Source: CAWJHE01 sp963842455 (GTDB lineage Bacteria > Chloroflexota > Anaerolineae > Anaerolineales > UBA4823). Taken from it: a stretch of DNA of 64,000 nucleotides. The stretch lies in contig CAWJHE010000006.1 in the NCBI GenBank assembly GCA_963842455.1, positions 558,001-622,000 of the forward strand, in the 5' to 3' direction. Shown here piece by piece: positions 43,127-53,603 of this stretch. Below the pieces are notes generated by a model. That model saw nothing but the letters and a program-made list of their open reading frames with translations. It was not told the origin of the DNA and did not search any database. The position numbers and the translations under genes are program-made. Positions within the stretch are counted from its first letter, which is position 1. Every line of letters starts with the position of its first letter.

Positions 43127-43460
43127 ATCATCAATCTATAAAACCAGACTTAAGGTTGGACCGGAAAAGCCTGGGCTCCTTGTCATGGTTGAGTTGTTAT
43201 TAGGTTTATCTGGATTGAAGGGATGTAAGTCTAGACTTGATCTCGCTCTTCTGTTCCAATAATTTCCTGACCAAAAGGGTTTAAAAATTCGCTTGAACTT
43301 GTTGGTGAGACGACAAGTTGATATAACTGCTACCTTTCGATCAAGTATAATTATACATTACTCAGACATCTTTATACATTAGCCAAATGACCTATATAAT
43401 TTGAAAGTTGATAATTTGCTCACGTATGGTGGGTGTTCATTTTAACTTGGAGAGATAACA
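43127..43460. other. Divergent intergenic region between ParB-UspA and P-type ATPase genes
   Basis: 334 bp with no gene. It holds an AT-rich segment with TATAAT at 43346 and at 43395-43400 (TTATAC at 43372-43377 is a poor -35 at 17 bases), and a 10-bp direct repeat (see next entry). The ATPase start at 43461 has a GGAGAG Shine-Dalgarno. Nothing else is recognised. Confidence 0.5.
43351..43381 (+). promoter_or_regulatory. Direct repeat TTATACATTA, copies 21 bp apart (candidate operator)
   Basis: Identical 10-mers at 43351-43360 and 43372-43381, spaced two helical turns, and the second overlaps the possible -35 of the ATPase promoter. This is the layout of a dimer-binding regulator site; AT-rich chance repetition is the alternative. 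Confidence 0.45.
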
Positions 43461-46317
43461 ATGACTGAATGGTATCACATGCAAGCGCATGAAGCGTTAG
43501 AAGCTTTGGAAGCCAACCTGGAAAGGGGATTGGAGTCTGCGGACGCAAAAGCGCGATTAGAAAAATACGGACCAAATGAATTGATCGATCGAGGTGTGAA
43601 AAGCCCCTGGAAGATTTTATTCGAACAATTTACTGACACCATGGTTGTTGTTTTGATGATTGCCGCTCTTATATCCGGTGTATTGGGAGAGCTTCAGGAT
43701 GCAATAGCCATCCTGGTGATCGTAATATTAAATGCTTTGTTGGGTTTCCGACAGGAATACCAGGCAGAACAGGCTATGGCTGCCCTCAAAAAGCTGGCTG
43801 TCCCGACCGTCAGAGTCAGGCGAAATGGAAAGGTTCAGGAAATTTCATCCAGGGAGCTGGTGGTCGGAGATATTGTGCTGCTTGAGGCAGGTAATTTAGT
43901 TCCTGCCGATTGCCGTGTTCTGGAAAGCGTCAATCTTAGCGCGCAAGAAGCTGCCTTAACCGGCGAATCCGAGCCTGTAGCAAAGTTCTCGGAGTACATC
44001 CCTGAACATAAGGGGATAGATGGTAAATCGGAAATTCCTTTGGCTGAGCGGAAGAACATGATTTACATGGGAACAGTAGTTTCCTATGGAAGAGGTTCTG
44101 CTCTGGTCACTGCTACAGGCATGCAAACGGAACTGGGTTCGATTGCAGAAATGATGCAAAGCGCTGGGCAGGAAGATACACCATTGCAGAAGCGTCTCGA
44201 TCAATTAGGCAAAGGCCTGGCGATTGCGGCTGCTTTCTTGGTTGCGATTGTTTTTGTCCTGGGTTGGTTAAGAGGGGAAGAGCTTAAAGAATTATTCTTG
44301 ACCTCGATCAGCCTGGCAGTTGCAGCCATTCCAGAGGGTTTACCGGCAGTTGTCACAATTGCCTTGGCTTTAGGCGCCCGCCGGATGCTCAAGAGGCGAG
44401 CGTTGATCCGGAAATTACCGGCTGTGGAAGCTTTGGGCTCTGTGACTGTAATCTGCTCTGATAAAACTGGCACGTTGACCGAGAATCGGATGACAGTCAC
44501 CGTTCTGGATGTTGCTGAAAATCGAATTGACTTAACTGGCGATGAGGAGAAATTCCCATTAAAAGATCGATCACAGTTATGTTTTGAATCTGAGCCGACC
44601 CTTGAACAGCAAGAAGCGTTACGGAACGCCCCTGCATTGACTCTATTGTTAGCAGGTGGCGCTTTATGTAATGATGCTGTTTTGGAATGCGACGATCAGG
44701 ATGAGTCCAGGATTCAAATCGTTGGCGACCCTACAGAAGGAGCGCTTTTGGTTGCAGCCAACCAATCCGGTTTGTCAAAACAGGTCCTAGAATCCTCTTT
44801 TCCCAGGGTGTCCGAAGCACCGTTTAGTTCTGAGCGGAAGCGCATGACAACCGTGCACCGTATGCCTGCAGATAACTCCGGCCTGGCGGCATCTTTACAG
44901 CCTGTCTGGGATTGGGGAGGATGGGCAGGTCTGAGCCAGGTGAAGTATTTTTCTGTTACGAAAGGCGCTATCGATGGTTTGTTAGACCTTTCGGAAAAGG
45001 TGTGGATGCAAGATCGCCTGGTAGCCATGGATGATGCGTGGCGAAAACGAATTGAAGCGGCCAACGAACGCCTGGCGAAACAGGGTATGCGTGTACTGGG
45101 TGTGGCCTGTAAGAACCTGGATGAGTTACCCCAAGAAAAAGATGTAGATGCTCTCCAGGCTTCCTTAGAGAAAGATTTGATTTTTATCGGCTTGTTCGGC
45201 ATGATCGATCCTGCCCGGTCTGAAGTGAAGGAAGCTGTTGCGACCTGTCGAACAGCGGGAATTCGGCCGGTGATGATTACCGGGGACCATCCTCTAACAG
45301 CGGGTTATATCGCTCGTGAGCTGGGGATTTTCACCCCAGCTTCCTCAGCTGATGAATCGATCCTGGCAGATGCGGGTAGTGACCGGATTCTTACCGGCCG
45401 TGATCTTAGCCAAATGGATGATCAAGAGCTTGAGAAAGTCGTCGAAAAAGTATCGGTATATGCACGCGTGTCACCTGAGCATAAACTTAGGATTGTGCAA
45501 GCACTTCAGAACCAAGGCCATATCGTTGCCATGACGGGTGATGGCGTTAATGACGCTCCTGCTCTAAAAAGATCGGATATTGGGGTTGCGATGGGTATCA
45601 CCGGTACCGATGTGTCAAAAGAAGCCTCAGATATGGTTTTGCTGGATGACAACTTCGCCACCATAGTCGCTGCCGTAAAAGAAGGTCGGGTGATTTACGA
45701 CAACATTCGTAAATTTATTCAATATACCCTGACCAGCAATATGGGGGAGATCTGGGTGATGCTATTGGCGCCTTTCTTTGGTATGCCTTTACCCTTGATG
45801 CCGCTTGCAAATTTTGTGGATCAACCTGGTCACGGATGGTTTGCCTGGACTTGCTTTAGGAGTTGAGAAGGCAGAGAGTAACACCATGCGCCGACCGCCT
45901 TATCCTCCGAATGAGAATGTATTTGCCAGGGGCTTGGCTAAAAATATCATTTGGATCGGTTTGCTTATGGGTCTGATTTCTTTAGGTGTTGGTTTATGGT
46001 ACTGGTTCATGGATAATCCAGCCTGGCAAACCATGGTCTTTACCACGCTGACCCTTTCCGAGATGGGATATGTCATGGCGATTCGATCAAATCGCGATTC
46101 CATTTTTAAAATTGGGTGGCTCAGTAATCGGGCGTTAGTTGGAGCAGTTGCCTTAACCACCGTTCTGCAAATTGCAGTTGTGTATGTTCCATTCTTACAA
46201 TCCTTGTTCAACACCGTTGCACTATCGTTTGTTGATCTGACCATTTGTATCGTGCTAAGCACCAGTCTCTTCTGGGCGGTTGAATTGCAGAAATGGTTTA
46301 TTCGCAGACGCAGTTAA
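43461..46317 (+). CDS. P-type Ca2+-transporting ATPase (P2A), interrupted by a one-base frameshift
   Basis: 951 residues if one base is removed at 45805-45806. As given, one frame stops at 45866 and the other is open from 45805 to 46317. Marks: LTGESEPV (actuator TGE), PEGLPAVVTIAL in M4, CSDKTGTLTENRM (phosphorylated Asp), KGAIDGLL (nucleotide site), MTGDGVNDAPALKRSDIGVAMG, and TSNMGEIWVML in M5. After the shift, QILWINLVTDGLPGLALG is the M6 N-x-x-T-D motif of Ca2+ (or Mn2+/mixed) pumps, and four more helices follow. PEGLPA with the M6 motif favours calcium efflux. Cell membrane; exports Ca2+ with ATP. Confidence 0.93.
45805..45806 (+). other. Probable one-base insertion (frameshift) in P-type ATPase gene
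   Basis: CTTG where CTG would continue MPLQILWINLVTDG. Without the correction the protein would lose transmembrane helices M6-M10 and part of its ion site. Confidence 0.75.
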
Positions 46318-46465
46318 GTAGAGGCCTGAAGAGAAAAAAAGCAACTATCTGTATCTGAATCCGTATATAGGTTAATGATCTTGCAGGCTAATCGACGTGA
46401 TGGGTTGCCTTTTTGCGCTCTCAATCGACTGATCACTTGAGTGGTTAAGAAATTGAAAGGTACTA

Positions 46466-48010
46466 ATGAAGGAAAAACAAAGGCTGCTGGCTGAAGGAAT
46501 CCTTTTTACAGACATGTATCAACTGACCATGGCGCAGCTTTATTTTCGGATGGGCTTGCATGAGAAACTGGTGCAGTTTGATCATTATTTCCGCAGCTAT
46601 CCAGATTATGGAACCCACAAAGCTGGTTATTGTGTAAATGCTGGCTTGGAATGGTTGCTCAATTGGATGAAGGAAGCTCATTTTCTAAAGCGGGATATTG
46701 ACTTTCTCCGCCAACAAAAGTCGAGCACGGGAGAAGCATTGTTCGCTGATGATTTTCTAGCCTGGTTAAGCGCCAATGGAGATTTTTCTGGGCTGAGCAT
46801 GTTAGCAATCCCTGAAGGCAGAGTAGTTCACCCCAATACACCTCTGACAGTTGTTCAGGGACCATTGGCGATGGCGCAGATATTAGAAACTTCACTGTTG
46901 AACCATCTGAACTACCAGGTCTTAATTGCTACCAAAGCCGCCCGCATCAGGGAAATTGGCCAGGGCCAGGTCATGATGGAATTTGGATTGAGGCGGGCGC
47001 ACGAGAAAGGCGGCAACGCTGGCGCACGGGCAGCAATGATCGGTGGGGCAGATTTTTCATCCAATGTAGGGATTTCTGCTGTGTTGGGTTACCCACCGAA
47101 AGGCACCCACGCGCATAGCATGGTGCAACTGTTCATTTCACTTGGAATGGGGGAGCTGGATGCTTTCCGGGCTTATGCGGAAATATACCCGGATGATTGC
47201 ATGTTGTTGGTGGATACCGTTGATACCTTGGAAAGTGGTGTTCCGAATGCTATCCGAGTATTTGAAGAATTGCGCAAGAAAGGTCACCAACCTGTTGGGG
47301 TACGGTTAGATTCAGGCGATCTGGCTTATCTGAGTATCCAGACAGCTCAGATGTTAGACCAGGCAGGTTTTGACCAGGTCTCGATTGTGTTGTCAAACAA
47401 TCTAGATGAATTGATCATTTGGCAGATCATCACCCAGATACGCCAGGAAGCGCCGCGTTATGGTGTGGATCCAGAAAAACTGATCCACCGCCTGGTTTAC
47501 GGAGTGGGTACGCGGTTGATTACCTCTTGGGGCGAACCAGCACTGGGAGGCGTATATAAGTTGGTGGCTGTCTACCATCAAGATCAGTGGCTGCCAGCGA
47601 TCAAGATTTCCGAATCGCCTTCCAAGACACCTAATCCGGGCAACAAACGGGTTTACCGGGTATATGATCAGCGTGGAATTGCTACAGCGGATGTTTTAGC
47701 ACTGCATAACGAAGATGTTTTTTCTCAAGAAGAACTCACACTACTCCACCCAACGGATCACACCAAGTATCGCACACTCCGAAAGGCAGGAATCTCTCGA
47801 ATCGAATCTTTACAGGTTGAAATTTTACGAGATGGAAAACTGGTAGCAGACCTGCCGGACCTGGCTCGCATGCGAGAAATAAGACAATGGGATGTTGACC
47901 ATTTGGATCCGGGTGTTCGTCGGATCATGTATCCGCATATTTATCACGTCTCTCTTACCCAAAAGTTATGGGATCAAAAACAGCAGTTGATCCAAGACGC
48001 CAAAATTTAA
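46466..48010 (+). CDS. pncB: Nicotinate phosphoribosyltransferase
   Basis: 514 residues. Joins nicotinate to PRPP (ATP-stimulated) to give nicotinate mononucleotide in NAD salvage. Marks: LFTDMYQLTMAQ (N-terminal NAPRTase motif), FDHYFRSYPDYG, EFGLRRAHEKGG, GTHAHSMVQ (regulatory His phosphorylated in the ATP-coupled enzymes), LVDTVDTLESGVP, RLDSGDLAYLS and GVGTRLIT. Complete, at the long end of the family. No other NAD gene is adjacent. The 148-bp gap upstream holds only a weak inverted repeat (CACTTGAGTG at 46434-46443). Confidence 0.96.
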   Translation: MKEKQRLLAEGILFTDMYQLTMAQLYFRMGLHEKLVQFDHYFRSYPDYGTHKAGYCVNAGLEWLLNWMKEAHFLKRDIDFLRQQKSSTGEALFADDFLAWLSANGDFSGLSMLAIPEGRVVHPNTPLTVVQGPLAMAQILETSLLNHLNYQVLIATKAARIREIGQGQVMMEFGLRRAHEKGGNAGARAAMIGGADFSSNVGISAVLGYPPKGTHAHSMVQLFISLGMGELDAFRAYAEIYPDDCMLLVDTVDTLESGVPNAIRVFEELRKKGHQPVGVRLDSGDLAYLSIQTAQMLDQAGFDQVSIVLSNNLDELIIWQIITQIRQEAPRYGVDPEKLIHRLVYGVGTRLITSWGEPALGGVYKLVAVYHQDQWLPAIKISESPSKTPNPGNKRVYRVYDQRGIATADVLALHNEDVFSQEELTLLHPTDHTKYRTLRKAGISRIESLQVEILRDGKLVADLPDLARMREIRQWDVDHLDPGVRRIMYPHIYHVSLTQKLWDQKQQLIQDAKI

Positions 48011-48045
48011 TTCGCTTTTTGTGTTGTGGAGAAAGGAGAAACATT

Positions 48046-48681
48046 ATGAAATGGCTCAAATCACGTGTTGTGTGGGGGAGCCTGCTTGTTGTCTTTGGAA
48101 TACTGGTCTTATTAGAGAACTTTGGCTTTTTTACTTTAAGCGGTATTGCCGTGGGATTGCTTTTCTTGTTGGCAGGTTTGTTCATGATTTCTCTTTATTT
48201 TGAATCTCGGGAACGCTGGTGGGCTCTCATCCCAGGTTTTACATTGTTAAGTATCGCGGTGATTATTGTAACTTCTCAGTTTGCTCCAAGATTTTCGGAA
48301 GTGTGGAGTGGGATGATTATCCTGGGTGGGATTGGCTTGAGCTTTCTGTTCATTTTTCTCCTGGATCATCGCCAATGGTGGGCAATCATCCCGGCTGGGG
48401 TGATGATTACTTTGGGCGTTGTGGCAGGTGTTGGAGACTCAATGGGGATTGATGGTGGAGCCATATTCTTTTTGGGGCTGGGGCTTACATTTGCCTGTGT
48501 TGCCCTGGTACCCACATCCGAAGGGAACATGAAATGGGCTTGGATTCCAGCGGGCATTTTACTCTTAATGGGTGTTTTGCTTTTTTCTTCAACTCTGTCC
48601 TGGTTACAATATATTTGGCCAGCAGCTTTGATATTGGCTGGCGGCTTCTTGATCATCAGAAACTTCATTGGAAAAAAATAA
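48046..48681 (+). CDS. LiaI/LiaF-type multi-helix membrane protein
   Basis: 211 residues from ATG 48046, with AGGAG 7 nt upstream; the open frame from 47968 is rejected. Seven or so hydrophobic helices in tandem repeats of the form VVWGSLLVVFGILVLLENFGFF, the LiaI-LiaF-like membrane region found in envelope-stress proteins. No soluble C-terminal domain. It precedes another LiaF-like gene by 61 nt and starts 35 nt after pncB. Likely part of an envelope-stress or antibiotic-response membrane complex; there is no LiaRS two-component system in the window. Confidence 0.75.
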   Translation: MKWLKSRVVWGSLLVVFGILVLLENFGFFTLSGIAVGLLFLLAGLFMISLYFESRERWWALIPGFTLLSIAVIIVTSQFAPRFSEVWSGMIILGGIGLSFLFIFLLDHRQWWAIIPAGVMITLGVVAGVGDSMGIDGGAIFFLGLGLTFACVALVPTSEGNMKWAWIPAGILLLMGVLLFSSTLSWLQYIWPAALILAGGFLIIRNFIGKK

Positions 48682-48742
48682 GTCTGTCATCGTTTTTTGG
48701 AATGATAATGGACAAACCTGTTGCGGTCTTTAGGAGATTGAA

Positions 48743-49816
48743 ATGAACGCGAAGGATGAACACAAGCAAACAAGAATGGTTCGTGGGGGGATATTCTGGC
48801 CGCTGGTTTTAATCAGCGTAGGAGTGATTTTCTTACTCAGGAATACTGGGGTTTTGAGCGGGGATTTCTTGAATTCATTACTCCCATACTGGCCGTTGAT
48901 CCTGGTTTTAATGGGGCTGGATAGTATCTACCGCAGGGAAGGTTGGATTGGCTCCACATTGTTGATCACCTTGGGGGTAGTTTTTCTGTTGAGCAATCTT
49001 GGTTATCTGGCTTTAAGCGTCTGGCAAGTATTGATTCGCCTCTGGCCTTTATTCCTGGTTGCAGCCGGAATGGATCTTCTGATTGGTCGCCGATCCTGGA
49101 TCGGGTCTTTATTGGGTGTGATGATCATCCTGGCAATCTTGATTGGATCACTCTGGGTAATGGGCGGTGGTGTATTTACAGTGAAACCTATGCCGACTAG
49201 CCAATTAGAGCAAGCGCTAGAGGGAATCAGCCAGGCAAGGGTGGAAATCAATCAAGATGCTGGATCGTTACAATTGAAAGAATTAGAAGATAATGGTCTG
49301 CTGTTGACCGGGTCTGGACCAGCTGGTGAGGGTCTTGTATTTACAAAAGAATATCAAGTTCAGGATGGCAAGGGGGTGCTGGTTCTGCATGGCGCCGGTG
49401 AGCCTGTTCCATTCATCAACACGAATCAATACGCCTACTACTACCAGGTAAATTCTGGTATTCCGATTGATCTACAGGTCAACCAGGGCGCTGGCGAAGT
49501 TGATTTGAATTTACTTAAACTGGATCTTACACAACTTAACGTGGACCAGGCTGTTGGACAAACGACGATTTTGCTCCCAGAAGCCGCCTCCCTATCAGGA
49601 AGCATCAATGGTGCAATCGGGCAGATCACTATCCTTGTGCCACCTCAGGTCGGCTTGAAGGTCATTGCTGGCACGGCATTGGTTACAATACAGGCGCCAC
49701 CTGATTTTCAGAAAGTGGACAAGATTTATACATCGGCAAATTTTGATCAAGCGCAATATCAGATCGAACTAATGGTTAACCTGGCGATCGGGACGGTAAG
49801 TATCGTCGTTCAATAG
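48743..49816 (+). CDS. LiaF-like membrane protein with C-terminal beta domain
   Basis: 357 residues. Residues about 10-140 hold four or more helices built on GGIFWPLVLISVGVIFLLRNTG, a DUF5668/LiaF-like repeat. Residues about 150-357 form the cell-wall-active antibiotics-response (DUF2154-like) beta region: repeated short strands (QVNQGAGEVDLNLL, INGAIGQITILVP, NLAIGTVSIVV), all near the membrane outside or inside face. AGGAG stands 7-8 nt before the ATG. Together with the preceding gene it forms a two-gene unit; the convergent neighbour is the DinG-like helicase. Confidence 0.82.
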   Translation: MNAKDEHKQTRMVRGGIFWPLVLISVGVIFLLRNTGVLSGDFLNSLLPYWPLILVLMGLDSIYRREGWIGSTLLITLGVVFLLSNLGYLALSVWQVLIRLWPLFLVAAGMDLLIGRRSWIGSLLGVMIILAILIGSLWVMGGGVFTVKPMPTSQLEQALEGISQARVEINQDAGSLQLKELEDNGLLLTGSGPAGEGLVFTKEYQVQDGKGVLVLHGAGEPVPFINTNQYAYYYQVNSGIPIDLQVNQGAGEVDLNLLKLDLTQLNVDQAVGQTTILLPEAASLSGSINGAIGQITILVPPQVGLKVIAGTALVTIQAPPDFQKVDKIYTSANFDQAQYQIELMVNLAIGTVSIVVQ

Positions 49817-49833
49817 GTTAAATGGAAGAGGGA

Positions 49834-52632
49834 TTATAAATTTAACCAACGGGAGGCGTGCTTGGGCAGCTCCATCAGAGGTCCACTGTGTATTGTGCAG
49901 TGGGGCAGGGAGTTAATGAACATGCGCCCATATCGTTTGGTCAATACGCGCCTGTCCATAATGACAACGATGCCCCGATCTTGTTGGGTGCGGATCAGAC
50001 GTCCGAATCCTTGCCTGAAGCGTAAGATGGCTTCTGGCAAGGAGTATTGGTAAAATGGATCTTCGAAAGTCTCTGAACGCGCAGCAATAATTGGATCTGA
50101 TGGAACGTTGAATGGAAGTTTAGCGATAACCAAGACCGATAGGGCTTCGCCGGGAATATCAACACCTTCCCAGAAGGCGCGTGTGCCTAACAAAACTGCT
50201 TTTTCGCTAGACCGGAAATTTTCCAGCAAAGAATGGGGAGATGCGCCTTCGCCCTGTTCATAAACGACAATATCGTCCCTGGCTAAGACAGGGGCGATAG
50301 CTTTTGAAGTGCGTTTCAACTGGTCATAAGAAGTGAATAGGACCAATGCGCGGCCATTGGTCGCCCGGCAAAGGTTGATCAGGCCGGTTTCTATCGCACG
50401 TTGGTGCCCATTGCGATCAGATGGCTCAGGAATATCATTCGTAACATAAACCAGGGCAGCTGTTTCGTAGTCGAAGGGTGAACCCAATGCCAGCTCATAA
50501 GCGTCTTCTGCATTCAAACGGCTGCGCAAATAATCGAATTCCCCCGTGGTTGTTAAGGTGGCTGATGTTAAGATAACAGATGTCTTCTCGTGCCATAAAT
50601 ATCGTTCCATCAATGGACCGATATGCAAAGGCGCAGCATTCAATGCTAAACGGTTACCATTCGACTGGACTTCCACCCAATACACATGATCCGCAGATGG
50701 TTCGAAAACCAGGGCGTTGGTGTTTCTCTGGAACTCATCAAAACGGCGATATAAATTCAACAAGCTGCCGTGCAGGTCTTCATCTTCTTCAGCCAGTTGC
50801 TCCATACTTTCGGTAACTGCCTGAATTAACTTGGCTAGCAAATCTAACAACGTCGACAAAGTACCCACCGCCTCGTCCCATGATTGTTCAACATAGGTCC
50901 AGGCTGGCTGAGTGCGTGTAGCTTCAATAATTCTTTCTTGATGGGAATACATGCCCACAGGCCGACCATCGCGTTGCTCGATCAAAAACTGATCGATGCT
51001 TTGGAAGAATTGACGGGATAAATGCTGCAGGCGGAAGGCAATATCCGTCGACCTTTCCACCAGGTGGTTCAGGCTGGCAAAGTCGCTGGGAGGCAGCTGC
51101 TCTCGCAACGCCGAAAGCAACCAACCCAACAAGCCGGATCCATTCCCCCCCAGGTGGTTAATTGCCCTTTCCAGCTCAGCCAGGGTCACTCGAAAACTAA
51201 GTGCATTTGTGGTGGCATCTTCCAGGTGATGCGCCTCGTCAACGATCAGGTACTCATACTCGGGGAGGACCTTGTTGCCGGTGGCTACATCTGCCAGTAG
51301 AAGTGCATGATTAACAATCAAGATATGGGCATTTTGGGCTGCCTGGCGTACCCTGAAGAATGGGCAGATTCCGCCGGTTCGCTTGAGACAATTTTCAGTG
51401 GTGCAGTCTTCATCTTCAGCCGAAAGACGCATCCAGATATTATTTTCGGTAGGACCATTAAGATTTAGCTCTGCCCGGTCGCCGCTTTCGGTAGCTTGCA
51501 GCCAGATCAACACTTTGGCCAAAACGCGCATTTCATCAGCGGTTTCCGGACCGCGCCGTCGCATACTTTCAAAGCGCCGTGGGCAAAAATAATTCGCTCG
51601 ACCTTTCAAGACGGTCGCCTGAATATTAACCCCCAATACAGATTCCAGGTCAGGGATATCTTTGTTAATCAACTGGTCTTGCAAGTTGATCGTGTTTGTG
51701 GAGATGACCACTCGTTTATTGTTCTTAAGCGCCCACAACGCAGCAGGAATCAGATACGCCATACTTTTGCCAGTGCCAGTTCCGGCTTCAACCAAAAGAT
51801 GACGGGATTCAGAGAAAGCTTCTGTAACTGCCTTAAGCATCGCGACCTGTTGTGGGCGGTGCTCAAAGTCGTGAAAATGGCGAGCGAATGCGCCCCCAGG
51901 CTCCAGAAGAGATGCCACTTCTTCCGCATCCAGAGCGGTGGGTTGCTCAACAGGAGTCAGTGGAATAGTTTGTTGACGTGGTCTTTCGGAAAACAAAGGT
52001 CCAGAATGACGAAGTTGGATGGATTGAGATGAGACAATCTCTCGCGATCGTTCTTTCAAGGCCATCCGAAAGGGTAAATAACCAGCCCAATCCACCGGTT
52101 CTGCCAGGCGGATAATCTCCGCCAGCAAATAGATGGGCATTTGCAGAGCTTCTTCATAAAGACGAAGGAAAAGACCTCGTGTAGCGTGCGCATCGTCCGT
52201 AGCCCGGTGTGTAGCTGGAAGAGGGATACTCAACGCCTGGGTCAGTGCCCCTAAATTGTACCGGCCGGCATTGGGTATCAATACCGAGGCCATTTCGTAT
52301 GTGTCTAAGCACAAATGATTGCGAAAAAGCCCTTGCCGGTTCAGGAAGTTTAAATCAAAGCGGATATTGTGCCCCAAAATCGGCGCATCACCGACGAACT
52401 TTTTTAAGTCCGGTAAAATTTCACGGATAGAAGGTGCTCTGATCACCATTTGATCGGTGATGCCTGTCAATTGTGTGATAAATGGGGGGATACGTTTACC
52501 CGGGTTGATCAGGGTGGAAAATTCACCCTCGACTCGCCTGTCAGTGAACAGAACAGCGCCGATTTCAATAATCGCATCTTGATCAGGGTCTAAACCGGTT
52601 GTTTCGATGTCTAGGGCAACAATTGGATCCAT
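49834..52632 (-). CDS. dinG: DinG-family helicase with N-terminal DnaQ-like 3'-5' exonuclease
   Basis: 932 residues, the long DinG form. Exonuclease DEDDh motifs: DIETTG (residues 8-13), GHNIRFDLNFL, and HRATDDAHAT. Helicase: Walker A EAGTGTGKSMA, DEAHHLED, LTSATLTTTGE-type motif, LLGTRAFWEGVDIPGE and RFRQGFGRLIR. Four cysteines between motifs Ia and II (YFCPRRF, CTTENC, GICPFF) fit the 4Fe-4S cluster of XPD/DinG. A 5'-3' DNA helicase, R-loop and repair functions; the exonuclease fusion is the Gram-positive DinG style. Upstream of it the ABC exporter genes run in the same direction. Confidence 0.95.
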   Translation of the reverse strand: MDPIVALDIETTGLDPDQDAIIEIGAVLFTDRRVEGEFSTLINPGKRIPPFITQLTGITDQMVIRAPSIREILPDLKKFVGDAPILGHNIRFDLNFLNRQGLFRNHLCLDTYEMASVLIPNAGRYNLGALTQALSIPLPATHRATDDAHATRGLFLRLYEEALQMPIYLLAEIIRLAEPVDWAGYLPFRMALKERSREIVSSQSIQLRHSGPLFSERPRQQTIPLTPVEQPTALDAEEVASLLEPGGAFARHFHDFEHRPQQVAMLKAVTEAFSESRHLLVEAGTGTGKSMAYLIPAALWALKNNKRVVISTNTINLQDQLINKDIPDLESVLGVNIQATVLKGRANYFCPRRFESMRRRGPETADEMRVLAKVLIWLQATESGDRAELNLNGPTENNIWMRLSAEDEDCTTENCLKRTGGICPFFRVRQAAQNAHILIVNHALLLADVATGNKVLPEYEYLIVDEAHHLEDATTNALSFRVTLAELERAINHLGGNGSGLLGWLLSALREQLPPSDFASLNHLVERSTDIAFRLQHLSRQFFQSIDQFLIEQRDGRPVGMYSHQERIIEATRTQPAWTYVEQSWDEAVGTLSTLLDLLAKLIQAVTESMEQLAEEDEDLHGSLLNLYRRFDEFQRNTNALVFEPSADHVYWVEVQSNGNRLALNAAPLHIGPLMERYLWHEKTSVILTSATLTTTGEFDYLRSRLNAEDAYELALGSPFDYETAALVYVTNDIPEPSDRNGHQRAIETGLINLCRATNGRALVLFTSYDQLKRTSKAIAPVLARDDIVVYEQGEGASPHSLLENFRSSEKAVLLGTRAFWEGVDIPGEALSVLVIAKLPFNVPSDPIIAARSETFEDPFYQYSLPEAILRFRQGFGRLIRTQQDRGIVVIMDRRVLTKRYGRMFINSLPHCTIHSGPLMELPKHASRWLNL

Positions 52633-52745
52633 GCCCAGGATTATACCTTGCCCTTATTGGTTTGTGGTTACCGGTTGCCTGTTGAAAAAGTCAGTACTTG
52701 GCAGGTCACAAGCTGCCCTTGGAGGATGCCTTTTAGGAAAAGCTA

Positions 52746-53588
52746 TCAAGGATTCTCGGGTTTGGGATTAAGAAATGCAACTAAGGATGATAAATGTTCC
52801 ACCGATATTCCCAGTTCTTGCAATACTGCCTCATCTCGGTTAATGATCCTGCGACCTAAGCCAGAGTGCTGCCACACTTTCAGATCTTCTTCGAGGGGAG
52901 AACCGATGCGGTCTTCTCGGACGATTTTTCCGTCAGCCATCACCAGAACACGCCTGGTTTGGCGAGCAACATTCAGATCATGGGTGACGACCAGAAAAGT
53001 TGTTCCCTGGCTCTTGTTTAATTCTTTGAGCAAGCTCATTAGTTCCTGGCTGGAAACTGAATCCAGGCTGCCGGTAGGCTCATCCGCTAATACAATTGGG
53101 GGATTATTGGCCAGGGCGCGCGCTGCAGCTACCCTTTGTCTTTGCCCGCCAGATAGCTGGTTAGGTAAATGATTCATGCGGTCTGCCATGCCAACCAATT
53201 CTAAGAGCTCCTCGGCGCGACGGCGGCGGACCTTTGAGCCAGCATAACCTACCATCGGGATTTCGATATTCTCTCTTGCACTCATCGTGGGGAGCAGGTT
53301 ATGTAACTGGAACATAAAACCGACGGTCTGAGCTCGAAATTTATCTTTATCCTTTAAAGATTCTAGATCCTGACCATTGACAAAGATCTTACCCGAGGAT
53401 GGAAGATCTAAGGCCCCGATGATATTCAACAAGGTGCTTTTACCGCTGCCACTTGGACCCATGACTGCTACCAGCTCTCCAGAAGCAATTTTAAAATCCA
53501 CCCCATCCAGGGCGCGTATCTGTTCTCCATCCCCGTAAATTCGGGTAAGTGCTTGTGTTTCAATCAACCACTTCTCTGCTTTGTCCAT
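52746..53588 (-). CDS. MacB-type ABC transporter ATP-binding subunit
   Basis: 280 residues. Walker A GPSGSGKSTL, Q-loop VGFMFQLHNLLP, signature LSGGQRQRVAAARAL, Walker B IVLADEPTGSLD, and H-loop VTHD; LolD/MacB class. It has a C-terminal tail of about 50 residues beyond the usual 225 (REDRIGSPLEEDLKVWQHSGLGRR...). Last of three genes: permease, periplasmic adaptor lipoprotein, ATPase. In Gram-negative MacAB the adaptor spans to TolC; for a presumably monoderm-like Chloroflexota cell the complex may stop at the surface. Exports peptides, lipids or antibiotics; substrate not known. Confidence 0.95.
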   Translation of the reverse strand: MDKAEKWLIETQALTRIYGDGEQIRALDGVDFKIASGELVAVMGPSGSGKSTLLNIIGALDLPSSGKIFVNGQDLESLKDKDKFRAQTVGFMFQLHNLLPTMSARENIEIPMVGYAGSKVRRRRAEELLELVGMADRMNHLPNQLSGGQRQRVAAARALANNPPIVLADEPTGSLDSVSSQELMSLLKELNKSQGTTFLVVTHDLNVARQTRRVLVMADGKIVREDRIGSPLEEDLKVWQHSGLGRRIINRDEAVLQELGISVEHLSSLVAFLNPKPENP

Positions 53589-53603
53589 CGTTTACCTTCC
53601 GGT

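Noticed and set aside
46342..46428. Complementary GCAAC and GTTGCCTTTTT after the P-type ATPase
   Set aside because: About 60-nt loop and only short pairing; weak terminator at best.
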